Positions 54,839-63,842 of a stretch of 64,000 nt of DNA are shown here, piece by piece. The notes beneath the pieces were generated by a model. That model was not told the DNA's origin. It was given only the letters and a program-made list of their open reading frames with translations, and made no database searches. The stretch's first letter is position 1, and every line of letters begins with the position of its first letter. Position numbers and translations under genes: made by a program. Origin of the DNA: Sinomicrobium weinanense (lineage in GTDB: Bacteria; Bacteroidota; Bacteroidia; Flavobacteriales; Flavobacteriaceae); contig NZ_JAHKRR010000012.1 of the NCBI RefSeq assembly GCF_018863395.1, forward strand, positions 1 to 64,000, in the 5' to 3' direction.

Positions 54839-55471
54839 ATCCTTTAAGGTGTAATTTTTGATACTGTCTAATGTTCCGTTTTCGTTATAGTACTTCCACT
54901 CTCCATATTTGAAGTTTTTTTTTACCCGGCCTTCTTCTTTTACTTTAAGATTGTTTTTTTTATATGTATTTAAATCTTCAAAATAAAAATCTTTCCAGTA
55001 GCCAGCCCCTCTATTAAACTGCGTAGTATAGTTTGCAATAGTAAATGTGTCCAGGTTTCCATTTGTATCGTACTTAAAAAAACGCCAATCTTTTTGCCGA
55101 CCTTTAAAATTATAATAGTGATTTACAGGCAACCCCATCACAATAGATACATCTTCTCCACATAATGCGCTTCTTTTCAGTTGTAAATGTATCCCACTTA
55201 CATTCACTTTATTGACCTTGTCATACAGTCGCCCATTTTTTATGCAGTACTTTTTTAATACTTGATTCAAAGACATCATATCACTGTATTCCTCGGAATT
55301 TAAACCGTCGAATTTCCAAAAAACAAGTGAATCCTGAAAGCTAATGCCTTCAATTCTTTCAGTTTGCCGTTCTGAAGCAACTGTTATTTGCCCAGAACAA
55401 CATAAAACTACTAGCCAAATGGGGAACAAACACAATACAAATTTTTTATAATTTTTCATCGCTATCCCCAT
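54782..55471 (-). CDS. hypothetical exported protein, paralogue of the next gene
   Basis: 229 residues with an N-terminal hydrophobic signal (FVLCLFPIWLVVLCC, with a Cys suitable for lipidation). The C-terminal third (GYWKDFYFEDL, FKYGEWKYYNENGTLDSIKN, DVRFPHCIFNKKEPCY) closely resembles the 54009-54791 product, while the N-terminal halves differ. Shared tails with divergent front parts fit immunity-protein arrays, but no toxin is assigned to it directly. It lies 22 bases after the lipoprotein gene at 55494-56267. Confidence 0.65.
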   Translation of the reverse strand: MGIAMKNYKKFVLCLFPIWLVVLCCSGQITVASERQTERIEGISFQDSLVFWKFDGLNSEEYSDMMSLNQVLKKYCIKNGRLYDKVNKVNVSGIHLQLKRSALCGEDVSIVMGLPVNHYYNFKGRQKDWRFFKYDTNGNLDTFTIANYTTQFNRGAGYWKDFYFEDLNTYKKNNLKVKEEGRVKKNFKYGEWKYYNENGTLDSIKNYTLKDSIDVRFPHCIFNKKEPCY

Positions 55472-55493
55472 GGAATAAATAAGTTCCCTTGTT

Positions 55494-56267
55494 CTACTCC
55501 AACCCGAGCTGCTTTTTAAAATCTTCTTTGAGATAGGGTTTTAATTCTTTTATTTTAAAATACAATAAATTATCCATGTTTAGAAATGAATATACCCCTC
55601 CAAAAGGCTGAAAGTTGATCGTTATACCTGATACCCGGCCGCCTACATCATCTCGAATAATTCTAATTTCATCCAAATCTTCAATGGTTATTTTATTCTT
55701 ATTTTCTAAATATTCAGAGACCATCTCATATCCATCACTATCTGAAGGATACTCTTTGTATTTTTCCTCGATTTTTGTATTACATACCTCAAGAAATGTA
55801 ATTGGTTCTTTTAGAAAATCTTTAGCATTAATTTTTGCGACTTTATTAAGATCGTAACATGCATACTTATAATATTCACGAGGTGAAAACAAAGGGTGGA
55901 ATTTATATTCAATATTTATAAGTCCATTTTTCTCGTATAAAATCTGATATTTCTCTACAATATAATTGCAGTTGGATATTTCCGAATCGTTACAACTTTC
56001 CAAAAGAGCTTTTTTACCTTCTATACTCTTATTTATTTCCGAATTATTGATGAAATTTTCTGAAAGTTCAAAAATTAGATCGTTTGCTCTTTTCTCTTTT
56101 TCCCCGTTCTTTAGCTTTATATATAAATTCTCAACAGTAACAAAACCAATATCTTTTAATTCAACAGAATCTTTTTGTACTTGAAAAGAAATATCATTTA
56201 TAATTTTTTGTGCTTTGCATGAGATAAAAAAAAGCAATCCAAAAAGCCCTATTAAAACAGATTTCAT
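55494..56267 (-). CDS. hypothetical lipoprotein, probable immunity to the GH19-like effector
   Basis: 257 residues; the signal peptide ends in the lipobox FISC, so it would be anchored in the periplasm. No domain was recognised. It begins six bases after the stop of the GH19-like effector gene and shares its AT-rich composition. Immunity to wall-degrading T6SS effectors acts in the periplasm, so both location and order fit. That role is inferred from context. Confidence 0.6.
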   Translation of the reverse strand: MKSVLIGLFGLLFFISCKAQKIINDISFQVQKDSVELKDIGFVTVENLYIKLKNGEKEKRANDLIFELSENFINNSEINKSIEGKKALLESCNDSEISNCNYIVEKYQILYEKNGLINIEYKFHPLFSPREYYKYACYDLNKVAKINAKDFLKEPITFLEVCNTKIEEKYKEYPSDSDGYEMVSEYLENKNKITIEDLDEIRIIRDDVGGRVSGITINFQPFGGVYSFLNMDNLLYFKIKELKPYLKEDFKKQLGLE

Positions 56268-56273
56268 ATGGAA

Positions 56274-57509
56274 TTATTTTTTTAAGCCTAAAGGCTTGAG
56301 TTCTATAATTTCTTCTTCATTTATTTTTTTCAATAACTCAGTTGTTTCTTTATATTTTCCTCTCCATTTTTCGAGTAATCTTTTAACACTTCTTTTTTGT
56401 TCTTCATTTCCATTCTCATAAATAAGTTGAAAGTGCCTCTTGAGATTAAAAACATCTGATTTTCTTGCTTTTTTATAATATTTTACTCTCATTGGAAGTC
56501 CTCCGGTATCATAATAATTTACAGCCTTTGATACTCCTTCCACATCATCTTCTTCTGCCAAATCTTTCGGATATTTTCCTTTATAGACCGACCCTTTATT
56601 CCAAAAATACAGTGCAGACTGAGTAGCATACATCGAATTCTCAGAAAGTTTTAAATAATTACCTTCGGTCAAGTCATTTTTGTCATTCTCAGCTGTAAAA
56701 TCAATTTCTCCAGTATTATCCTCCGGAAAAGGATTAGAATCTCTAAAATCTTTAAACTTGCTATAATGGTTTCTCCCTGTTAGCTGTTTTAACCCTCTTC
56801 CTTTAAACTTCCATCCATCTCGGGTAAGTTCATCACCATTACCTAATTCTCTCTTGTCCCCAGAATATGGAGCATAGGCTCTTGAGAGCAGGGGAACACC
56901 AAATACACCATGATTTTTCAAAATAATTTTAAATTTAATTTCTTCTTCTCCATTTACCTCTTTAAGTAATTCTTCTCCCCCATCATATTTAGCGTAGAAT
57001 TTTTTATCTATCACCTGCACTTCTTCATCTAACAACAACTGCTTAAGTTGTGCATTAGTTTTTGGTATTATATTCCCCTCTTTGTCTTCAATCTTGATTA
57101 TATCGGTTAAATAATCTTCCAACGAATTGGCAATGGTCTGGTCAAAAGTAATGGTATCATTACTAAAAACACCCGGGATTACAGAAGTGTATCTATAGGA
57201 TTCGTACTCAGCAAAAGTTTTAAACCTGGCACATTCCAAAATTATTTGAGCAACAAAATGCGCCTTCCTAAGACAGGTATCCAGTCCAAAATCTTCCCTA
57301 TACTTGTTTAAGTAAGGCAGTACAGCATTTATATTTTCTTCCTGTTTTGAAGAAATAGTCCCACCAATAGTTTTTTTTATCTGCTCCAAAGTAATCTCTT
57401 CTTTACAATGCGGACACTCATAAGGTTCTACCTCAACTTCTAATTTCTCATCAAAATCAAAAGTCCTTCCAGCTACTTCTACACTTTTTATAACTAATGT
57501 CCTTCCCAT
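56274..57509 (-). CDS. T6SS-associated GH19-like (chitinase/lysozyme-type) wall hydrolase effector
   Basis: 411 residues. The start is a beta-rich segment leading to a CPHC motif (32-35) and EEITLEQIKKTIG, a form I associate with Bacteroidota GH19 effectors. The catalytic domain spans about 55-395: AHFVAQIILECARF places the probable acid Glu at residue 92, and WKFKGRGLKQLTGRNHY is the typical GH19 substrate-groove segment. Members of this fold cut chitin or peptidoglycan; next to VgrG and a PAAR-like gene, peptidoglycan of rival cells is the likely target. No signal peptide is present, as expected for T6SS cargo. It lies three bases after the DUF4280 gene. Base composition is markedly AT-rich. 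Confidence 0.8.
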   Translation of the reverse strand: MGRTLVIKSVEVAGRTFDFDEKLEVEVEPYECPHCKEEITLEQIKKTIGGTISSKQEENINAVLPYLNKYREDFGLDTCLRKAHFVAQIILECARFKTFAEYESYRYTSVIPGVFSNDTITFDQTIANSLEDYLTDIIKIEDKEGNIIPKTNAQLKQLLLDEEVQVIDKKFYAKYDGGEELLKEVNGEEEIKFKIILKNHGVFGVPLLSRAYAPYSGDKRELGNGDELTRDGWKFKGRGLKQLTGRNHYSKFKDFRDSNPFPEDNTGEIDFTAENDKNDLTEGNYLKLSENSMYATQSALYFWNKGSVYKGKYPKDLAEEDDVEGVSKAVNYYDTGGLPMRVKYYKKARKSDVFNLKRHFQLIYENGNEEQKRSVKRLLEKWRGKYKETTELLKKINEEEIIELKPLGLKK

Positions 57510-57512
57510 AGC

Positions 57513-58196
57513 TTATTTCTCTTCAGTATCTTTCCATTCCTTTTTTAAGGTCACCATCTCCATTTCGGCAACCCCATTCTCCATAACAGTGCCTTTGTAT
57601 ATCAATTCTTTCTGCCCTTTTTCAATATCCCACTGCTTATCATCTGCTACCTTGAGTTTAACAGAAGTTCCTGGATCTACATTTGATGTTAGCACATATA
57701 GTTTCAGGTTTTCCTTATATTTTGAACCTTTAATGCGTTCTTTCCCTTCCTCATCCATCCAATAACTCTCCACTACTTTCGGAGCCTGATCGGCACCCAG
57801 CATGGCCCCGGGCAGCATACGTGCCAGTTCGGTAAATTCTTCGGCTACGCTGCCGGCGCTGTCTACCTGTAAGGGGTCGGTGATCGTAATTTTTCCTCCG
57901 GTACTGCACATGCATTCCGAGTCCTGGAACAGGAATTTCTTGCTTCCGCCCAGGGTGGTCTTTTCACTGGTCTTTGTCCATTTCTGCAAGGCAGGCACGC
58001 AGGGCAGATAGTCGCCACTGGTGGGCTTGAGCTTGCATTTGCCGAAGGTCTTGGGCACCTGCCTGTCCATGTCTGTGGCTTTTAGCTTGCCCTGTACTTT
58101 TATTTTTGTGTTTTCGGTAACCTTCAGTTCGGCCGGGTTAAAACCCTGGTCGCATTCTACAATGGCTCCGTCACACACATAAATTTTGTTACTCAT
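57513..58196 (-). CDS. DUF4280 PAAR-like spike-tip protein
   Basis: 227 residues. Residues 1-135 match the DUF4280 (PAAR-like) pattern: VCDGAIVECDQG near the start, a run of Cys residues (CKLKP, PCVPAL, ECMCSTGG) and GKITITDP. Such proteins cap the VgrG trimer and carry effectors. Residues about 140-227 form a separate beta-rich extension starting near YWMDEEGKE. The DNA coding for this extension is visibly more AT-rich than the part for the PAAR-like core and resembles the effector gene that follows. The start overlaps the end of the 58189-59085 gene by eight bases, so the two are coupled. Confidence 0.85.
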   Translation of the reverse strand: MSNKIYVCDGAIVECDQGFNPAELKVTENTKIKVQGKLKATDMDRQVPKTFGKCKLKPTSGDYLPCVPALQKWTKTSEKTTLGGSKKFLFQDSECMCSTGGKITITDPLQVDSAGSVAEEFTELARMLPGAMLGADQAPKVVESYWMDEEGKERIKGSKYKENLKLYVLTSNVDPGTSVKLKVADDKQWDIEKGQKELIYKGTVMENGVAEMEMVTLKKEWKDTEEK

Positions 58197-59085
58197 GGTG
58201 CAGCATTTTTAAATGGATATCGGTTTCCTTACGGTACAGGTCTCCTATTGCTATATCGATCTTCAAAGCTCCGCCGTCTATCCGGCCGGATTTTGGCTTT
58301 AAATTGTAATAGCCGTTGTATTTAAAAGACAACTTGTGCTCACTTCCTGTCTCTGGAGTCAGGTTTCCCGTAAAAACGTTCAGCTTTTGTAGCGGAAATT
58401 TTGGATGCTCACTGTCCGGCTTTCCGGAAAATTCCAATCTCCCTGTATCTAAAATACGATAAAAATCTTTTAGCTTCTTATGTACGGTGAGCGGCAGGGA
58501 GACAGAACCTACTGCATTGTTCAGCCATCCGGGTTCTTTTACTGCTTTGTAGGGAGACAGCCCGGTGTTAAAAATACCGGCAAAAAGAAAGGCATAAAAT
58601 GTATCCTTTTTGTAGAGGTCCTGTATGTTTTCTTCCCGTAATTGCCATTCAAAGTCCGGTAGCCACTCTTTTTTAATATCGGGATATGTCCCCACCAGAC
58701 GGGGTTTCATTTCCTCCCATTTTTCCCTTACCTGTGATGTGTTTACCACACGCAGTATCTCAAAGGAAGAGCTGACCTCAAAGACCAGCTCATCGTTGAT
58801 CGTCGCCACTTTCAGGGCGATCTGCCGGGCTTTTGATAACTTTTTTAAGGGGAACCCTTTTTCATCGACCATCACACGTTGCAGGTGGGTTAACCTGAAT
58901 TGTATGGCTTTTGTACTGACCGCCCCTTCACATCGCAGGGAAAAGGGCATTTTTATTTTGGAAAAAAAAGCTGTTTCTCCTTTTTTTATCCGGGTATACA
59001 CCTCTGCTTTATAATGATATATGCTTTGCTCTTTATTTAAGTGCAATACGTAAGTAATATCTTTATCTGCAGTTGTACTCATCAT
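58189..59085 (-). CDS. conserved-looking protein of unknown function in the T6SS cargo operon
   Basis: 298 residues, no signal peptide and no membrane segment; not recognised. It looks globular and mixed alpha/beta, with a beta-rich C-terminal part. It overlaps the start of the DUF4280 gene by eight bases and lies nine bases after the DUF2931 gene, so it is translated together with spike components. A loading adaptor or chaperone for the tip or effector is possible from position alone. Confidence 0.6.
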   Translation of the reverse strand: MMSTTADKDITYVLHLNKEQSIYHYKAEVYTRIKKGETAFFSKIKMPFSLRCEGAVSTKAIQFRLTHLQRVMVDEKGFPLKKLSKARQIALKVATINDELVFEVSSSFEILRVVNTSQVREKWEEMKPRLVGTYPDIKKEWLPDFEWQLREENIQDLYKKDTFYAFLFAGIFNTGLSPYKAVKEPGWLNNAVGSVSLPLTVHKKLKDFYRILDTGRLEFSGKPDSEHPKFPLQKLNVFTGNLTPETGSEHKLSFKYNGYYNLKPKSGRIDGGALKIDIAIGDLYRKETDIHLKMLHHE

Positions 59086-59094
59086 TTTTACGGA

Positions 59095-60111
59095 TTACCA
59101 ATCATCTGAAACCGGATACACCCTAATCTCCGCTTTTGTAATGGGAATTTCCTCCTGTTGCCCTTTTAACAACAATTGTAATGCTGTATTATCTTCCTTT
59201 ACCCGGATAATCAGTGTAGCCCTGTCTTCTTTGTTCTCTTTAAAGACCTTTTTGTATATCTTAAAGATCTCTTCTTCTTCAAAAATCACTTTGGCCCCGT
59301 ATTTTTGTCCGCTTTGATCCTGCCATTCCAGCCGGAACCGTTTGGGCAGGGCCCTTTTTTCGTCTTTTGTTATCTCAGGGTTACCACCTTCTGTATGAAG
59401 GCCTTCGCCGTTGTAATATCTTATCAATATTGTTGTAAGCGTTTCTTTATCCTGAAATTCCATCTGCGGATGCCAGGTGTATCTCTCCCGGTAGGTATCC
59501 CAAAGATCAAAAGGGAGTGGCTGGTTTTTTATTTCTTCGCTGATTTTTGTTGAATACACATGTTCTACATACTCTTCTACCGACATCTCGGCGTGGGGAA
59601 TAAATGTTTCTTTGGAGACTTCCCGGGTCTTTTCTGCCTGAAAACGGGCCACCTCAACCGTTTTTCCACCGCCCAGTAACCATACGGCCACCATTCCGCC
59701 AGGGGCTACACCGACAGAAATACGGGTATAAGTGCTCTGTTTTTTTAGACGGTCTGTAAACCCTTTTTTAAAAAGCGCTTCCATTTTTTCCTTCGGAAGG
59801 GTAAAGTGCCCGGTGTAAAATTGCTTTTCTGTATATGACGCCCATACAATATCCATAGATTCCGGAACGGCTTTCAGGTCATCACCCGTTACATGCATGG
59901 AACCGGGTTTTCCCCAACCGTTTTTTAACAATCTGCCATCGGGTATATACAATGAAGTGCCTTCGCTAAAATTAAAATATCCGCTAACAACTTCGGCCGG
60001 ATAGTTTTTTGGGGCACAGACCGAAGGTAACCAATCGTATTTCTCCATTTGATTTTGACTCGTACAGGACATAAAGCCTGCCATTATAAATATGATGATT
60101 ATTTGTCTCAT
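59095..60111 (-). CDS. DUF2931-like lipoprotein, probable immunity to the Tle1-like lipase
   Basis: 338 residues. The signal peptide ends in GFMSC, a lipobox. The early part has the features I associate with DUF2931: WLPSVCAPKNYPAEVVSGYF, a WASYTEKQFYTGHFTLP stretch and GGMVAVWLLG. Its start codon overlaps the stop of the DUF2235 gene by one base, the usual layout for an effector and its immunity protein. Anchoring in the periplasm would place it where phospholipase effectors act. Both family name and role are from memory and context. Confidence 0.68.
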   Translation of the reverse strand: MRQIIIIFIMAGFMSCTSQNQMEKYDWLPSVCAPKNYPAEVVSGYFNFSEGTSLYIPDGRLLKNGWGKPGSMHVTGDDLKAVPESMDIVWASYTEKQFYTGHFTLPKEKMEALFKKGFTDRLKKQSTYTRISVGVAPGGMVAVWLLGGGKTVEVARFQAEKTREVSKETFIPHAEMSVEEYVEHVYSTKISEEIKNQPLPFDLWDTYRERYTWHPQMEFQDKETLTTILIRYYNGEGLHTEGGNPEITKDEKRALPKRFRLEWQDQSGQKYGAKVIFEEEEIFKIYKKVFKENKEDRATLIIRVKEDNTALQLLLKGQQEEIPITKAEIRVYPVSDDW

Positions 60112-61562
60112 TAGCCGTTCTGAATTACTCTTTGCCGTATTCCGTTCTCTCTGTTCGGCCCCATTCCAATACCGTCGTAATGTGCTGAAAAATGGAGGTA
60201 TCTGTTTCTAAGTTCTTTTAAAACCTCGTGGTCTTCGGGGTTATCATAAGCCATTTCAGGGGCATTGCCTTTTACATAGCTATCCAGGCGTGCCTTTACA
60301 TGTGTAAGTTCATTAATTATGGAGTATTGTCTGCTCAATAAGTCCAGCTCAAAATTCACTCTTTTTTCAAGGGCATATTCCACCATGATCTGTAATGGGA
60401 TAAAACTATACTTGTTGCTCAGGCCTCTTCTCCATCCCCTTAATACACCCGTAAAAGAATTAACTGTTATTTCAGCAGGCCTGTACCATCCTTCATCTAT
60501 TAAACGCTGCCGTTCTTCCCTTAACTTCGAAAGGGAGATAAGGGAATAATCCACCCAGATATCTTCATCGGCATTATCGACATAACAGCCACCTATATCG
60601 GAATGCACACCCGGTAAAGTCTTTTCCAGTCCTCTTCCCCCGGTGCTGTTTATATTGGTAAGCCTGAAATTATTGCGGTGTTCGTCCGCTGCAGCCAATT
60701 GTAATGTGTATCTCGACCTTCTTACGGCATCCAGTCCCAGGTCTTGTGTATCGTTATAATGGGCCACTCCATAAGATGCTACCGTATCGTACAGCCCGGT
60801 AAAACGGACCTGAAGCATTTTTACTTTTATCCCGTTCCTTTGAAGATGTTCTCCCAATCTTCCCCGATCCACTTCATAATATATATTAGTGGGCATTCCT
60901 CCCGGTCCTGCCGGGGGGATCACTTCTTTTAAATCGCCCTCCCTGTGATGGATCTCATAAATAAAATGCCTTGCCGCTGCGGCACCCCTGCTAAAACCAA
61001 AAACATCAATGGTAAGTATGTTTATTTTTTCTATCCCTTCTTCGCCGACGGTTTCCGCAACTTTTTCACACCCTTTATATACTTTTGCCTTTACCCCGGT
61101 AGATCCTGTTCCCAATCCCCCTCCGATCTTGCTATCTCCTTCATAATCCTCTGTTCCGATACCTTCTATGTAAATGGAGAATTGCTTCAGGTTTTCATTA
61201 TCGATCTTTTCGTAAAACGGTTCCATACGGGAAACATTGGAATGATCGTTTTCATAACTGCCTGTCCCTTCCCTGTATTTTGCGGCAACATCCGCCCTGT
61301 GAGGTTCGTTCCGTTCCGCTTTTTCGTGTTCCAGGCGGGAATTTACATTTTTCCTGTTATTCATGGTCCCGTCGAAAAAGACACCGATCGTAACATTGAC
61401 AACATCTTCCGGCAGGTATTCTTCATATTCCGCATTGCCCACATATACGTTGGAGGTTTGTACATCCACCCCACTCAGTACCTGTGCCGGTTCCTGGTTC
61501 TGTGCACCTGTATTTTGTGCCGTTAGTGTTATTCCGGAATTTGAATTTTCCATAAGCTGCAA
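60111..61562 (-). CDS. DUF2235 / Tle1-like T6SS lipase effector
   Basis: 483 residues of an alpha/beta hydrolase. An early VFFDGTMNNR segment, the nucleophile elbow FGFSRGAAAAR (Ser191) and a later PGVHSDIGGCY are the characteristic marks of the DUF2235 / Tle1 catalytic domain. Tle1 enzymes are phospholipases injected into rival cells. The gene follows vgrG, with the start overlapping the region just before the VgrG stop by no bases, and is coupled to a lipoprotein gene. The first 50 residues are Gln/Asn-rich and may help loading. No signal peptide, as expected for T6SS cargo. Confidence 0.88.
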   Translation of the reverse strand: MQLMENSNSGITLTAQNTGAQNQEPAQVLSGVDVQTSNVYVGNAEYEEYLPEDVVNVTIGVFFDGTMNNRKNVNSRLEHEKAERNEPHRADVAAKYREGTGSYENDHSNVSRMEPFYEKIDNENLKQFSIYIEGIGTEDYEGDSKIGGGLGTGSTGVKAKVYKGCEKVAETVGEEGIEKINILTIDVFGFSRGAAAARHFIYEIHHREGDLKEVIPPAGPGGMPTNIYYEVDRGRLGEHLQRNGIKVKMLQVRFTGLYDTVASYGVAHYNDTQDLGLDAVRRSRYTLQLAAADEHRNNFRLTNINSTGGRGLEKTLPGVHSDIGGCYVDNADEDIWVDYSLISLSKLREERQRLIDEGWYRPAEITVNSFTGVLRGWRRGLSNKYSFIPLQIMVEYALEKRVNFELDLLSRQYSIINELTHVKARLDSYVKGNAPEMAYDNPEDHEVLKELRNRYLHFSAHYDGIGMGPNRENGIRQRVIQNG

Positions 61563-63338
61563 TTATTCTCCGTAATCTACGCCTTCGGCACTGGCTATGG
61601 TGATAAGCCCTCCTGCATTGGTCTTTATTTCCCCACTGGTATCGGTGGTCATTTCCTGTGCCTGTTGTTTATAGGTGGCACTGATCACCTTGATCTCTTC
61701 GTTGACCTGTATATCATTGTTATTTGCACTGAACATATGGTCATTGCCCACGATCTCGGATTTATTGTTCCCTACCTGAATAGCCAGGTCTTCCTCGACA
61801 TTGATCTTCATATTTTTCGCGTTCAGTGTCATTGTTTCGTTGGCCGTGATATCGATATTATTACCGACAGTATCGATAAAAATAGTGTTTTTATTCTTGT
61901 CGGTAATGGTTATGTTTTCTGCTCCCTTGGCATCATTGAGTTTAATGATATGCCCGCTGCGCGTGTGGATCACCTTGAGGTCATTCTCTGCCGTAGCATA
62001 GCCACTTACCTGGTTGCCATTGTACATGGTACCGGTGACATATGGTTTTTCAGCATTCCCCCCTTCGAAGGCCACCAGTACTTCTTCTCCTGTTTCCGGG
62101 ATAAAATAAAATCCCTTGCTGCTTCCTCCGTAGGGTTGCACCATCCGTATCCAGGTACTTTCGTAATCCCAGTGAAATTTTACCTTTACCCGTCCCAGGC
62201 CTTTGGGATCATTATTATCCGTAACAACAGCGGGTTGGGTTTCTGCTGTTCTTATGGTATGGAATGGATCGGTATAATGAGGTACAGCCATATCCGCGGG
62301 GATCGCATCAAAATGACAGCGATACTCTCCTACGGCCTGAGAGTTGTGGGTGGCCTTGATGATTACAAATTCACTTTGGATACCATTTTTTATAATGGTA
62401 ACCGTTCCCCCTATCTGTAAAGGGGCATCACTTACCCCGGAATAGATCACCGTATTGGCTTCACTGGCCTTCTGAAGGAGTTTTTGCATTTCCTGTAATT
62501 CCCTGTTGTTGCCTACATGGGCCACATATTGATAATTCCGGTTTTGACGGTTATGTACATTTTGAGAAGACTTGTTCAAAGCATTCCGGGCAAACAGGCT
62601 TCGGCTGTTTTGTTCGGGGGTCTGCTTTTGTTCGGTGAGTGTTTCTGCATTTTCATAATCATATCCCTTTAAACTCACCTTATGGGACAGGATACTGCTG
62701 CCCGGAACAAAATGATGCAGGTTTACCTTATCTACCAGTTCTGTGCTATAGGATTGCAACTTTCCGAACTGCAGCTGTTCCCCGTCGTAATAGAACCATT
62801 CGCCATAGCGCCTGGCCATACGTCGTATAAAGGTAAAATCTGTTTCGTTATATTGCACAATATAAGCCAGGTTGTCCGGGTATTTGGGAGAAATACCCTC
62901 TGACCGAATCAGTTCCTGGGGAATATCACGGGTGGCATCATGGATGATATCCGGCAATGACTTATCGATAAAGGTCTGGCTTTGGGGTATGTCATCCAGC
63001 ATAACGGTTAGACTTTTCCCCTGGATGATATACCCGGTGGCATCGGAAGGATGCATTTGGGTAATGACCCCGATAAATCTGATCTCTCCGCCTTTCTCGT
63101 CTTTTAGTTTGACAAGGACCCGGCTCGCGTGGTATTTTTGAATAACCTCGGCCTGCTGCCGGAAATCTTCGACCGGGGCCTCACTAAACCTCCAGAAAAA
63201 GCTGAAATCATGGTGAGAAGCCATGCCCTGGGAAAGGGAAAGATTTTTATACTCTACACGGCGGTCAAAACCTTCTATTTGTACGGTTACCTTTTCGAGA
63301 AGGCTCTTGGTCAGTTGGTTAATTTCTGCATTCATCAT
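61563..63338 (-). CDS. vgrG: type VI secretion spike protein VgrG
   Basis: 591 residues. The N-terminal two-thirds correspond to the gp27-like part (LIRSEGISPKYPDNLAYIVQ region with YNETDFTFIRRMARRYGEWF). An OB-fold gp5-like domain follows (VVTDNNDPKGLGRVKVKFHW, then YFIPETGEEVLVAFEGG and PYVTGTMYNG). The tail is a beta-helix of repeated hydrophobic strands (NITITDKNKNTIFIDTVGNN). It forms the trimeric tip of the T6SS tube. No extra effector domain is fused. It heads the cargo genes that follow, the lipase gene beginning one base after its stop. Confidence 0.95.
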   Translation of the reverse strand: MMNAEINQLTKSLLEKVTVQIEGFDRRVEYKNLSLSQGMASHHDFSFFWRFSEAPVEDFRQQAEVIQKYHASRVLVKLKDEKGGEIRFIGVITQMHPSDATGYIIQGKSLTVMLDDIPQSQTFIDKSLPDIIHDATRDIPQELIRSEGISPKYPDNLAYIVQYNETDFTFIRRMARRYGEWFYYDGEQLQFGKLQSYSTELVDKVNLHHFVPGSSILSHKVSLKGYDYENAETLTEQKQTPEQNSRSLFARNALNKSSQNVHNRQNRNYQYVAHVGNNRELQEMQKLLQKASEANTVIYSGVSDAPLQIGGTVTIIKNGIQSEFVIIKATHNSQAVGEYRCHFDAIPADMAVPHYTDPFHTIRTAETQPAVVTDNNDPKGLGRVKVKFHWDYESTWIRMVQPYGGSSKGFYFIPETGEEVLVAFEGGNAEKPYVTGTMYNGNQVSGYATAENDLKVIHTRSGHIIKLNDAKGAENITITDKNKNTIFIDTVGNNIDITANETMTLNAKNMKINVEEDLAIQVGNNKSEIVGNDHMFSANNNDIQVNEEIKVISATYKQQAQEMTTDTSGEIKTNAGGLITIASAEGVDYGE

Positions 63339-63355
63339 TGCCGTAGATTTTTATG

Positions 63356-63754
63356 TTATTGATCTGTATCTTCTTCGTTATGCTCTTTTTTAAGTTCTTT
63401 CCGCAAGTTTGTCAGCTTGTCTTCTATTTCTTCCCGTGTTAATCTGCTTTTTGTTTCTTTAAAAGCCTTTAAAAAAGCGGTGATATTTATTTTATTCTTG
63501 CCCCAGTCCAAAATCTGGCTTCCGGGGCATTCGCTCTTAATAGTTGCCTTTTCATTGTTGATATCCATAGTCACTTCTTCAGTCCACGACCGCCAGGAAA
63601 ATCTGGTCCGGGCAATAAACCCCGTTTCATCAATGACCATCATCTTCCAACCAAGGTCGAATGCCGTATCGATGGCAATGATCAAAAAATGTGATTTGTC
63701 CATGCCGTTGAAGGGAATGTCCTGAACGCATTTTGGGGGGAATCCGAATGCCAT
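63356..63754 (-). CDS. conserved hypothetical protein
   Basis: 132 residues, no signal peptide. The central part (FDLGWKMMVIDETGFIARTR, WRSWTEEVTM, then IKSECPGSQILDWGKN) resembles a small domain I have seen in Bacteroidota proteins, sometimes next to rhomboid-like membrane parts; its function is unknown to me. The C-terminus is a charged helix. It lies 17 bases upstream of vgrG and is probably in the same operon. It is not an Hcp by sequence. Confidence 0.65.
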   Translation of the reverse strand: MAFGFPPKCVQDIPFNGMDKSHFLIIAIDTAFDLGWKMMVIDETGFIARTRFSWRSWTEEVTMDINNEKATIKSECPGSQILDWGKNKINITAFLKAFKETKSRLTREEIEDKLTNLRKELKKEHNEEDTDQ

Positions 63755-63842
63755 ATTTTCTATTGTCTTTTTATATTATTGTTTTGCTACCCCGGAATTT
63801 TTGAAAGCAGCTTTATAGCCCATCTTAGTGAACTACACCTTT

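Noticed and set aside
63356-63754. Hcp (TssD) gene ahead of vgrG
   Set aside because: The position fits, but the sequence does not resemble Hcp and matches instead a small uncharacterised Bacteroidota domain.
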